Numbered from the stretch's first letter, positions 1 to 6,423 are shown. The stretch: DNA of 6,665 nt from Bacillota bacterium (GCA_018725275.1 QLUC01000090.1:1-6665), one strand, 5' to 3'. Numbers and translations: made by a program. Notes: a model not told the origin generated them from the sequence alone.

Positions 1-816
1 TGTCGCCAGATGCGTTGTCTTCCCCCCCGGCGCGGCACAGAGATCTACCACCTTCTGACGCGGTTCCACACGCATGTAGTGCCCACACATCGCCGAGGCC
101 TCCCCTTGCACTTGGTAGTGCCCCTCGCGAAAAAGGTCGCCCTGAAAGGATGGCGTAGGCAGAGGGTAGAGGACTTCGGGGACAAATTCGCCTTGATTGC
201 TAGCGATACCCAGCAGAGAAAAATTGTCCCGCAATGCGGCCACTGAGGTTTTCAAGGTGTTAACCCTAATGCAAAAACGGGGAGGCTCATTATTAATCGT
301 TAGGAGCTGCTCGGTTTCATGACGACCGAGCCTGGCGAGATAGCGCCTCACCAAGAAAAGGGGGTGAGCGTGACGCATCGCCAAGTATAGCGCCTCGTCT
401 TCCCTCTCATCCGGCCAGGACAATGCATTTTTTTGGGCGGCAAGGCGACGGAGTACGGCATTTACCAAACCGGCAGTGCCACGATGGCCAAATGCGCGGG
501 CGAGATTGACTGCCTCATCCACGGCGGCGCGGTCGGGCACACGGCTGAGGTACAAGATTTGATATGCGCCGAGCCGGAGGATGTTGCGTATACTTACAGG
601 CAGCGTCGCTAGGGGGTGCTTCAAAAGGGTACCAAGCTGGTAATCTAAGGCCAATTGGTGGCTGAGAGTCCCATAAACAAGTTGAGTAAGCAGTGCCTTA
701 TCGGCACCGCTTACGGTCTCATAACCCTTGTCACCGACCAGAGCTAAGTTAGCGTAGGCCTTGTCTACCTCTACCGACATAAGCACACGCAAAGCTAACA
801 TGCGCGCATTTGTCAC
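1..816 (-). CDS. rsmB: 16S rRNA (cytosine-967-C5)-methyltransferase RsmB, N-terminal part, cut by window edge
   Basis: The 272 visible codons stay open to position 1; the family is about 430-450 residues, so the C-terminal 160-180 or so should lie outside the window. The enzyme methylates C5 of C967 in 16S rRNA using SAM. Residues about 3-135 form the NusB-like RNA-binding domain (AYANLAL at 20-26, DEAVNLARAFG at 99-109, GLVNAVLRRL at 116-125). A linker with PPRFCIRVNTLK (178-189) follows, then SAM motif I VVDLCAAPGGKTTHLA (256-271). The catalytic cysteines lie beyond the edge. I chose the GTG start at 816 because it keeps the conserved N-terminus (NARMLALRVL); ATG codons at 801 and 780 are in frame but would trim it. 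Only 1 nt separates this start from the upstream stop (TAA-A-GTG). The nearest SD-like GGGGGAG is 14 nt away, so translational coupling is likely. Oddity: the usual VQDE(A/S)S motif reads VQGEAS (236-241). Confidence 0.96.
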   Translation of the reverse strand, partial: MTNARMLALRVLMSVEVDKAYANLALVGDKGYETVSGADKALLTQLVYGTLSHQLALDYQLGTLLKHPLATLPVSIRNILRLGAYQILYLSRVPDRAAVDEAVNLARAFGHRGTAGLVNAVLRRLAAQKNALSWPDEREDEALYLAMRHAHPLFLVRRYLARLGRHETEQLLTINNEPPRFCIRVNTLKTSVAALRDNFSLLGIASNQGEFVPEVLYPLPTPSFQGDLFREGHYQVQGEASAMCGHYMRVEPRQKVVDLCAAPGGKTTHLAT

Positions 817-817
817 T

Positions 818-1507
818 TTAATTTCTTCTGCTCCCCCGCAACAACACCAGCCGCAAAAGATTGGCCAAGGCCACTGCAGTAGCGGCCAAGTAGGTATAGC
901 CCGCCGCCCTGAGCATGTTTTTCACGGGTTCCTCCTCCTCACGGGTCACATAGCCTCCTGCGCTGAGCAATTCCACCGCACGGGTGCTGGCATTGAACTC
1001 CACGGGCAAGGTAACAATTTGAAAGAGCACGGCACCGGCAAAGAGCAGGATCCCGATATCCATAAAAAGCACATTGTTAAAAAACAACCCCGCAATAAAC
1101 AGGGGGAAGGCCGCGCTTGAGCCAAACCCCGCCAGTGGTAAGATTGCACTGCGGAGAGCGAGAGGGGCATAGCCTTCTTGGTGCTGTAAAGCATGCCCAG
1201 TTTCATGGGCTGCTACTCCTAGGGCTGCCACACTAGAGCCAGAGTAGACCTCCCTAGACAGACGGACTGTGCGCGTGCGAGGGTCATAATGATCGGTGAG
1301 TGTCCCAGCAACCTCCTCAACACGCACATCGGAAATCCCAGCATGTCTCAACAACTCCCGCGCGACATCCGCACCGGTGCGACCTGAGCGCACGCGCATG
1401 GCTCGATACTTCTGATAGGCACTTTGCATTTTGAGCTGAGACCCAAACGCCAAAATCATCGCCAACACCATCAGTGCCATCCCCATCGGGGTATTTATCC
1501 AAAACAT
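818..1507 (-). CDS. YugP-type membrane zinc metallopeptidase (Zn_peptidase_2, PF04298)
   Basis: A 229-residue protein with a zinc-protease signature, HETGHALQH, at 101-109: His101 and His105 should bind zinc and Glu102 act as catalytic base. The conserved LPVEFNASTRA segment at 167-177 probably supplies a third ligand (Glu170, inferred). Hydrophobic stretches at about 7-22, 122-144, 146-168 and 205-223 predict a multi-pass membrane protein. Length and motif order fit the YugP family, whose substrate is not known to me. The ATG at 1507 is decided by a perfect AAGGAGGT 7 nt upstream; an in-frame extension to 1570 would run through the fmt end and its ribosome binding site. It starts 13 nt after fmt and ends 1 nt before rsmB. 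The same neighbours are common in Clostridia, so this is a resident gene, not an insertion. Family assignment is firm; physiological role is unknown. Confidence 0.93.
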   Translation of the reverse strand: MFWINTPMGMALMVLAMILAFGSQLKMQSAYQKYRAMRVRSGRTGADVARELLRHAGISDVRVEEVAGTLTDHYDPRTRTVRLSREVYSGSSVAALGVAAHETGHALQHQEGYAPLALRSAILPLAGFGSSAAFPLFIAGLFFNNVLFMDIGILLFAGAVLFQIVTLPVEFNASTRAVELLSAGGYVTREEEEPVKNMLRAAGYTYLAATAVALANLLRLVLLRGSRRN

Positions 1508-1514
1508 TACAACT

Positions 1515-1522
1515 ACCTCCTT
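1515..1522 (-). promoter_or_regulatory. Strong Shine-Dalgarno site of the zinc metallopeptidase
   Basis: AAGGAGGT on the minus strand sits 7 nt before the ATG at 1507, and its first two A residues are part of the fmt TAA stop codon. It is the best ribosome binding site in the window and fixes the start of the metallopeptidase. Confidence 0.88.
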
Positions 1523-2459
1523 AGGATAATTGAAAGCTCCTCGCGCTACCCTGAAGGTAACCGCGGGCAAATTCGCTACCCGTCATGACGCGCTTGCCGG
1601 CTGGCTGTAACTCCAGCAACTCCAAAAGCCCCTTCCCCGTGCCCACGAGCAGGGCGCTGCCTACCGCCCTCACCTCCCCTGGGCCAAGCGAAATGGTCCC
1701 TGTGGCCATTCTAGAACGTGAAATTCTTAAATATTGCCCCGCAAATGAAGTGTAGGCCAAGGGCCAGGGATTCAGACCACGGATGAGATTATGAATGGTT
1801 GCAGACTCTAGGTGCCATGGAAGCTTCCCGTCTTCTTTACGGATGTTCCGCGCATAGGTCGCCAAGGCGTGTTGCTGGGGAGTGCGCAAGCCTTCCCCCC
1901 TGTCCGGCAGCGCTAAAATGTCTAAAATCAGCTTGGCGCCCAGTGAGGACAAGAGTGCCGTAATGTCGCCGGTAGTGGCCTCATCCTCAATTGGTAGTTT
2001 TTCCTGTAGCAGGATATCGCCCGTGTCTAGCCCGCTGGCCATGTGCATGATGGTCACGCCGGTTTCATGCTCACCGTTCATGATTGCCCAATGCACAGGT
2101 GCACCACCTCGATAACGCGGCAACAAGGAGGCATGAATGTTGAGACAGCCGTTGGCAGGAATGCGGAGCACACTCGGTGGCAGTAACTGGGCATAGGCGG
2201 CGACGATAATAATTTCCGGTTGAAGACTCTGCAGGTGTTCTTGCACTGACTTGTCGCGGAGAGTCAGGGGCTGCACTATGGGCAGACACAATCGCTCTGC
2301 TGCCACTTTGACCGGCGGCGGCGAGAGCACTCGGCCACGCCCTGCCGGCTTATCCGGCTGGGTAAACACGGCCGAAATGACGTGGCCTGCCTCCACCAAA
2401 GCTAGAAGAGGTCCGACGGCAAAATCCGGACTTCCCATGTAGACGAGATTTTTACTCAT
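1521..2459 (-). CDS. fmt: Methionyl-tRNA formyltransferase
   Basis: Fmt transfers a formyl group from 10-formyltetrahydrofolate to Met-tRNAfMet, making the initiator tRNA for bacterial translation in the cytoplasm. The 312-residue product matches the usual length (E. coli 315). The N-terminal Rossmann-like domain opens with VYMGSPDFAV (6-15). The catalytic set is present: Asn107 and His109 in LNIHASLLPRYRGGAP (106-121), and Asp145 in GLDTGD (143-148). The C-terminal tRNA-binding OB-fold domain has LNPWPLAYT (229-237) and LQPAGKRVMTGSEFARGYL (284-302). The ATG at 2459 gives the standard N-terminus (MSKNLVYMGS); the reading frame stays open upstream inside def, but that part has no family resemblance. 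The start overlaps the def stop by 8 nt and no purine-rich SD precedes it (the upstream bases are pyrimidine-rich), so translation probably depends on coupling to def. Confidence 0.98.
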   Translation of the reverse strand: MSKNLVYMGSPDFAVGPLLALVEAGHVISAVFTQPDKPAGRGRVLSPPPVKVAAERLCLPIVQPLTLRDKSVQEHLQSLQPEIIIVAAYAQLLPPSVLRIPANGCLNIHASLLPRYRGGAPVHWAIMNGEHETGVTIMHMASGLDTGDILLQEKLPIEDEATTGDITALLSSLGAKLILDILALPDRGEGLRTPQQHALATYARNIRKEDGKLPWHLESATIHNLIRGLNPWPLAYTSFAGQYLRISRSRMATGTISLGPGEVRAVGSALLVGTGKGLLELLELQPAGKRVMTGSEFARGYLQGSARSFQLS

Positions 2460-2931
2460 TGCCGGGAGGCACTGACGGATCTTTTTCGAGCATACGGGTG
2501 GCGATGTCGCAAAAGAGAACCCCATTAAGATGATCAATCTCATGTTGCAGACACCGAGCCAAAAGCCCTTCTGCCGCTACTTCAATGACTTCGCCGTGAA
2601 TGTTTTGCGCCTTAACTCTAATCGACGTTCGGCGCTTAACTTCGCCGAGGTTACCGGGCCAGCTCAAACATCCCTCTATGTCCGATCCTTCACCACTGGC
2701 CCAGACAATTTCGGGGTTGACCAGAGCTAACTTTTGTTCGTCAACTTCGACCACTATGATGCGCTTGGCAATACCCACTTGCGGTGCCGCCAAGCCAATA
2801 CCATGGTGATGATACATTGTTTCAAACATATCAAGAACGAGTCGCTGCAGTGTGCGGTCAAACCGAGTCACCGTTTTGGCCGAATTCTGCAGTATCTCGT
2901 CGCCCCGTTCTCTCATCAAGCGAACTGCCAC
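2452..2931 (-). CDS. def: Peptide deformylase
   Basis: Def removes the N-formyl group from nascent proteins, completing the cycle begun by Fmt. The 159-residue protein carries all three deformylase motifs in order: GIGLAAPQ (44-51), EGCLS (86-90) and QHEIDH (129-134). Metal ligands are Cys88, His130 and His134, with Glu131 as catalytic base; Gln51 completes the active site. Trp91 follows motif 2, where Ile or Val is more usual. The start is GTG at 2931, giving the common MAVR N-terminus; AAGGGG lies 7 nt upstream. An ATG at 2916 is in frame but would remove conserved residues. The gene begins 12 nt after the priA stop, with its ribosome binding site overlapping that stop, and ends inside fmt. 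The def-fmt pairing is one of the most conserved bacterial gene pairs. Confidence 0.98.
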   Translation of the reverse strand: MAVRLMRERGDEILQNSAKTVTRFDRTLQRLVLDMFETMYHHHGIGLAAPQVGIAKRIIVVEVDEQKLALVNPEIVWASGEGSDIEGCLSWPGNLGEVKRRTSIRVKAQNIHGEVIEVAAEGLLARCLQHEIDHLNGVLFCDIATRMLEKDPSVPPGNE

Positions 2932-2943
2932 TCTACCACCCCT

Positions 2944-4929
2944 TCAATTAATAATAATATACCAGTGGGCGAGCGTTGAACAGAGGACCTCTATCTCCGC
3001 CTTTTTTTTTCTTAGAATTTCTTGCAGGAATTTTCTACTCTTACCCTTAACCCCAATTTGGTGTCTGTAGACATCGCGCACTTTTTCTGGGGACTCCGCT
3101 ACTGGGCCAAGAATCGTCAGCTGAGGGTCGTGAGCTAGGAGTTTTGCTACTTGCGCAGTAGCCTCTCGCATTTTCAAGAGGTCTCTACTGCGAAAGCAAA
3201 GCGTCGCTAGGCCGCCATATGGTGGGTAGCTGAGCTTGCGGCGGAGTTTACTTTCGAGCTTGAAAAAGGATAGAAAGTCGTGCTCCCGCGCGAAGCGCAA
3301 GCAGTAATGGTCGGGGTTAAATGCTTGTATGAAGACCATGCCCTTGTGCTGTCCGCGCCCGGAGCGTCCGGCCACCTGCATCAATAGGTGAAAGCTATCC
3401 TCCACGGCGCGAAAATCCGGGAAAAACAAACCGCTGTCGGCGTCAATAACGCCGACTACGGTGACACTCGGAAAGTCAAGGCCCTTGGCAATCATGCGCG
3501 TACCAAGGAGAATTTGCGAACTATGGCTCCCAAACTCAGTAAGCAGACGCTGATGAGAACCTTTCTTGCTGGTGGTATCTCGATCCAAGCGGGTGATGCG
3601 GTAATTAGGAAAGAGCTCACCGACTTCTTGCTCGAGCTTCTCTGTTCCAGCTCCCCTGCTATGCATATTCCTGCCTCCACATTTTGGACACGAAGGTTCG
3701 TTTCCCTTGGTAAAACCACAGTAATGACATTTTAATATGCTCGAACCGTGGTGTAAGCGCAGACTGACATCACAATGCGGACAAGTGGGGATGTGCCCAC
3801 AGTCATGGCACAGAGATAGTTGGGCATAGCCACGGCGATTGAAAAGCAATAATGCCTGCTCCCCATGCGCCAGTCTTTCGGCCATCATGAGGCGAAGAGG
3901 AGCAGAGATCAACCCCTTAATACCGGAGCGTAACTCTTCACGCATATCGACTATTTTCACTTCGGGCAGCAGACTGCCGCTGGGGCGACTAGGAAGGTTA
4001 AGCAAGGTGGTCTGCCCCCGCAGAGCGGAGGCGTAAACCTCAAGAGACGGTGTGGCACTCCCTAAGAGCAAGAAGCCTCCTGCTCTGCGCACGCGCAGCT
4101 GAGCCACAACGCGAGCGTGAAAATTGAGGCCGCCCTCATGCCGATAGCTAGCCTCATGCTCCTCGTCGATGATGATCAAACCGAGATTAGGCACTGGGGC
4201 AAAGACAGCTGAACGTGCCCCCACCACTATCTCGACTTTCCCCTGCGCAATGTTTTGCCATGTTCTCGCTCGCTCGCCCGGCGAACGCGAGCTGTGTACT
4301 ACAGCGACTTTATCTCCAAACCGTGACACCACTGCCGCGATGGCTTGGGGCGTTAGCGAAATTTCTGGGACTAGGTAGATGACCTGCTTTCCTTTGCCGA
4401 TAACCAGCGCTATGGCCCGTAAATAGACTTCTGTCTTGCCACTGCCTGTTACGCCATGTAACAAGTAAGGCTTGGTCTCGGATCCATCTAGCGCAGCTTT
4501 AATGGCCTGAATAGCCAAGGTCTGGTCCTTGGTCAACTCCACTGGTGGCTGACGAATCAGATGCGTTGCCAGCTCTTCCGGCTCTGCCTTGGGGGGCCGT
4601 TTTAAGCCGCCGACCTCTTTCGAGGCGAAAGGAACGGGGAGCATCAGGGAGAGCACTGCTCCTAAGGAACAGAGGTAGTAGTCGGCGATGACCTGCGCCA
4701 GGTCCAGCAGGTCCCTAGATAACCATGGATACCCCGCATATAGCGAGCCATGTATTTCTTTCACCGTGCCAGGGTCAAGCTCAGTCTGGGTGCTATGGCC
4801 AATGACGATGGCCGTGGCCTTCCGCCCGCCAACCTCTACTTTAACTAGACTGCCAAGCTCCGCCTCACCACGATACGTGAGGCCACGCCCAAAGAGAGCC
4901 CCGACATTACATATAACTTGCAGGTACAT
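2944..4929 (-). CDS. priA: Primosomal protein N' (replication restart DNA helicase PriA), short form
   Basis: PriA recognises abandoned replication forks and starts reloading of the replicative helicase. Order of parts in the 661 residues: N-terminal 3'-DNA-binding domain (about 1-105, ending IADYYLCSLGAVLSLMLPVP); a linker of only about 30 residues; helicase lobe 1 with Q-motif region (LTKDQ, 132-136), Walker A GVTGSGKTE (159-167), Walker B DEEH (255-258) and GSATPS (290-295); a zinc domain with eight cysteines (374, 377, 383, 386, 401, 404, 414, 417); lobe 2 with LLGTRMIAKGLDFPSV (474-489) and QVAGRSGRG (518-526); and a C-terminal domain from YPPY (568-571). E. coli has 732 residues and B. 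subtilis about 805. The missing length maps mainly to the winged-helix region. The last about 15 residues do not resemble the usual DxDP ending. The ATG at 4929 lies 8 nt after rpoZ, has no upstream in-frame start, and only a weak, distant GGGGG as ribosome binding site. Confidence 0.97.
   Translation of the reverse strand: MYLQVICNVGALFGRGLTYRGEAELGSLVKVEVGGRKATAIVIGHSTQTELDPGTVKEIHGSLYAGYPWLSRDLLDLAQVIADYYLCSLGAVLSLMLPVPFASKEVGGLKRPPKAEPEELATHLIRQPPVELTKDQTLAIQAIKAALDGSETKPYLLHGVTGSGKTEVYLRAIALVIGKGKQVIYLVPEISLTPQAIAAVVSRFGDKVAVVHSSRSPGERARTWQNIAQGKVEIVVGARSAVFAPVPNLGLIIIDEEHEASYRHEGGLNFHARVVAQLRVRRAGGFLLLGSATPSLEVYASALRGQTTLLNLPSRPSGSLLPEVKIVDMREELRSGIKGLISAPLRLMMAERLAHGEQALLLFNRRGYAQLSLCHDCGHIPTCPHCDVSLRLHHGSSILKCHYCGFTKGNEPSCPKCGGRNMHSRGAGTEKLEQEVGELFPNYRITRLDRDTTSKKGSHQRLLTEFGSHSSQILLGTRMIAKGLDFPSVTVVGVIDADSGLFFPDFRAVEDSFHLLMQVAGRSGRGQHKGMVFIQAFNPDHYCLRFAREHDFLSFFKLESKLRRKLSYPPYGGLATLCFRSRDLLKMREATAQVAKLLAHDPQLTILGPVAESPEKVRDVYRHQIGVKGKSRKFLQEILRKKKAEIEVLCSTLAHWYIIIN
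3002..3010 (-). repeat. A9 homopolymer inside the 3' end of priA
   Basis: Nine consecutive A residues on the coding strand encode part of Arg-Lys-Lys-Lys at residues 639-643 of PriA. The run is unusual in this balanced-composition block and is a potential slippage site. One added A leads to a different tail of similar length ending in a TAA; one lost A leads to a TAG within a few codons. Confidence 0.85.
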
Positions 4930-4937
4930 TCGACGTG

Positions 4938-5135
4938 CTACTTTGCCCCCTGATTTGACCGCTGATAAGTGATAGTCCCTTGATCAATTTCTTGCAGGGC
5001 CACGGTTACAGGTTTACTCACCGCGCTCTTAGGGTTCCCCGCTAGTTCACGCGCCCTTTTCGATGCGACGATTACCAAGGTATACTTACTATCCACTCTT
5101 TTTAAAAGCTTATCGACAGATGGCCAAATCATCAT
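4938..5135 (-). CDS. rpoZ: RNA polymerase omega subunit
   Basis: Omega is the small RNA polymerase subunit that helps fold and hold beta' during core assembly. The 65-residue product has the family pattern: PSVDKLLKRVDSKYTLVIVA (5-24), then the helix ASKRARELAG (24-33), and KPVTVALQEIDQGTI (41-55). It is at the short end of the family, as in many Gram-positive bacteria. Of the two adjacent ATGs (5135 and 5132) the first is preferred: AGGGGGT lies 8 nt upstream, overlapping the TAG stop of remA. It follows remA by 13 nt and precedes priA by 8 nt. In many Bacillota gmk lies between remA and rpoZ and coaBC between rpoZ and priA; neither is present here. Confidence 0.95.
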   Translation of the reverse strand: MMIWPSVDKLLKRVDSKYTLVIVASKRARELAGNPKSAVSKPVTVALQEIDQGTITYQRSNQGAK

Positions 5136-5148
5136 CTTGCCATACCCC

Positions 5149-5448
5149 CTATTCGTCTAATTCCGCTTTCTCTGCCTTTTCCTCCGGATCCGGTTCAAAT
5201 TTACTGTCTTTCACTACTAGGCGATGGGCAACAGTCTCCGGCTGGATAGCAGAAAGGATGACGTGGCCGCTATCGGTAATAATCACGGCCCGAGTGCGCC
5301 TGCCGTAAGTTGCATCAACCAGCATGGCGCGGTCCCTAGCCTCTTGGATGACCCTTTTAATCGGGGCAGATTCCGGGCTGACAATTGCCACCATGCGATT
5401 AGCAGCGACAATATTGCCAAAACCAATGTTCACCAGTCGCATCTCCAT
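5149..5448 (-). CDS. remA: Extracellular matrix regulatory protein RemA family (DUF370)
   Basis: RemA of Bacillus subtilis is a DNA-binding activator of biofilm matrix and osmoprotectant genes; whether this orthologue controls the same targets is unknown. The first 77 residues match the family almost throughout: LVNIGFGNIVAANRM (5-19), IVSPESAPIKRVIQEARDR (22-40), LVDATYGRRTRAV (43-55) and SGHVILSAIQPETVAHRL (60-77). A strongly acidic, low-complexity tail follows (about 84-99, rich in Glu, Asp and Lys), making the protein 99 residues against about 89 in B. subtilis. The ATG at 5448 is preferred over the in-frame ATG at 5442 because an imperfect AGAGGGG site lies 11 nt upstream. It starts 27 nt after yicC, the largest gap in the operon, and is followed by rpoZ after 13 nt. 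Confidence 0.95.
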   Translation of the reverse strand: MEMRLVNIGFGNIVAANRMVAIVSPESAPIKRVIQEARDRAMLVDATYGRRTRAVIITDSGHVILSAIQPETVAHRLVVKDSKFEPDPEEKAEKAELDE

Positions 5449-5475
5449 AAATTTCTAGACCCCTCTTCCCCTGTT

Positions 5476-6351
5476 TTATTCTAAATTTTGCACTTGTTCC
5501 CGCACTTTCTCAAGCTCGCTCTTAATTTCCACCACGAGCTGACTGATGGTCGCATCCTGCGATTTGCTGCCGATGGTGTTGACCTCTCGGTTCATTTCTT
5601 GTATGTAAAAGTCCATTTTACGCCCGATTGCCTGGGTTGATTGCACAAAGTTGCGGAAATTATCAAGGTGCGCTCTCAAGCGCACAACTTCCTCAACGAT
5701 ACTGGCACGATCGGCAAAAATCGCCACTTCAACTTCTAACCTGCTCGGGTCAACCATCAAGCCATTCGTCAGGACCTTAATGTTGTCCTGCAATCTTTGC
5801 CGATACATGTCTATCGAAATGGAAGATCGTTCATTAATGCGGTCAACCCACTGCTTGATGAGCCCCATCCGCATGAATATATCTCCTTTTAATCGCTCCC
5901 CCTCGGCAAGACGCGACTCTATTAAGGCCTGTGCAGCTTGTCTGACGATAATCCGCAGTTCCTCGATGATCTCGCCGTTATCGGCGAGAGGCTCTGGCTC
6001 AAGCACCACTCCCGGCAACGCCAAGAGCTGCTCTATGGTCACTTCAGGCCTTAGCGCCAAGCGTTCGGCAATAGCCAATAATCTATCGCGATACTCGGTC
6101 GCTTGTTCAATACTGAACTCCGCTCCCCTGTGTTTTTGCGTCCTCGCTGCCAGCTTTATTGAAACTTCGATTCTTCCCCGCGTCACATGCTCGCGGAGAG
6201 AGGCCTTTACATCTTCCTCCAAGTATAGCAGGTCTCTAGTTATACGCATCGCAAAATCTAAGTAGCGGTGGTTAACACTCTTCAGCTCAACACTCACCTG
6301 TCCCACACTGGTGCTTCCACTTGATCTACCAAAGCCTGTCATGCTCCGCAT
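5476..6351 (-). CDS. yicC: YicC/YloC family endoribonuclease
   Basis: YicC-family proteins (YloC in B. subtilis) are endoribonucleases implicated in RNA turnover. The 291-residue product has the invariant start MRSMTGFGR (1-9) and YicC-like N-terminal domain (about 1-155, including LKSVNHRYLD at 23-32). The C-terminal DUF1732 domain (about 205-291) includes KMDFYIQEMNREVNTIGSKS and ends SELEKVREQVQNLE, both typical. The region between is charged and helical. The ATG at 6351 is chosen: GGGGGAG lies 6 nt upstream. ATG 6357 abuts that site too closely, and the longer open frame to 6423 has no family resemblance and would cover the promoter. It appears to be the first gene of the operon; the preceding ATPase ends 68 nt upstream. 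Confidence 0.97.
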   Translation of the reverse strand: MRSMTGFGRSSGSTSVGQVSVELKSVNHRYLDFAMRITRDLLYLEEDVKASLREHVTRGRIEVSIKLAARTQKHRGAEFSIEQATEYRDRLLAIAERLALRPEVTIEQLLALPGVVLEPEPLADNGEIIEELRIIVRQAAQALIESRLAEGERLKGDIFMRMGLIKQWVDRINERSSISIDMYRQRLQDNIKVLTNGLMVDPSRLEVEVAIFADRASIVEEVVRLRAHLDNFRNFVQSTQAIGRKMDFYIQEMNREVNTIGSKSQDATISQLVVEIKSELEKVREQVQNLE

Positions 6352-6357
6352 AGCCAT

Positions 6358-6364
6358 CTCCCCC
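6358..6364 (-). promoter_or_regulatory. Ribosome binding site that decides the yicC start
   Basis: GGGGGAG on the minus strand lies 6 nt before ATG 6351 but directly touches ATG 6357, so the downstream ATG is the more credible start. Confidence 0.75.
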
Positions 6365-6390
6365 GTCCGACAATTCACGCCTGCATCTTG

Positions 6391-6403
6391 GGTATAGTAT
6401 ACC
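6391..6403. promoter_or_regulatory. 13-bp palindrome overlapping the yicC operon -10 element
   Basis: The sequence GGTATA-C-TATACC (minus strand) is a perfect 6-bp inverted repeat around one central base. It covers the -10 hexamer and reaches toward the predicted transcription start, where a repressor site would be effective. TATA-rich promoters can form such symmetry by chance, so an operator role is only a possibility. Confidence 0.4.
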
Positions 6404-6423
6404 TTCTCTGCCCAGAATATCAA
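6396..6423 (-). promoter_or_regulatory. Predicted sigma-A-type promoter of the yicC-rsmB operon
   Basis: On the minus strand TTGATA (6423-6418) and TATACT (6401-6396) are separated by 16 bp; each hexamer has one mismatch to TTGACA/TATAAT. Transcription would start near 6389, leaving a leader of roughly 38 nt before yicC. It sits in the longest non-coding gap of the window, and its -35 overlaps the stop codon of the preceding ATPase gene. Confidence 0.65.

Noticed and set aside
1..816. rsmB as a truncated pseudogene
   Set aside because: The frame is intact up to the window edge; the missing C-terminus is explained by the edge itself.
761..1120. Plus-strand open frame opposite the metallopeptidase and the rsmB start
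   Set aside because: It overlaps two genuine genes in antisense, and its Gln/His-rich product has no family features.
2460..2543. Longer fmt start upstream within def
   Set aside because: The extra 28 residues have no resemblance to Fmt, and the normal N-terminus begins at the ATG at 2459.
3388..3735. Plus-strand open frame opposite the PriA zinc and helicase region
   Set aside because: It is the antisense shadow of highly conserved PriA motifs.
5651..6265. Plus-strand open frame of 204 codons antisense to yicC
   Set aside because: It lies wholly opposite a clear YicC coding region, its translation is Ser/Arg-rich low-information sequence without a recognisable domain, and no ribosome binding site supports it.
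6352..6423. Longer yicC start at 6423
   Set aside because: It would extend translation through the predicted promoter, and the added residues do not match the family, which begins with (I/R)SMTGFGR.
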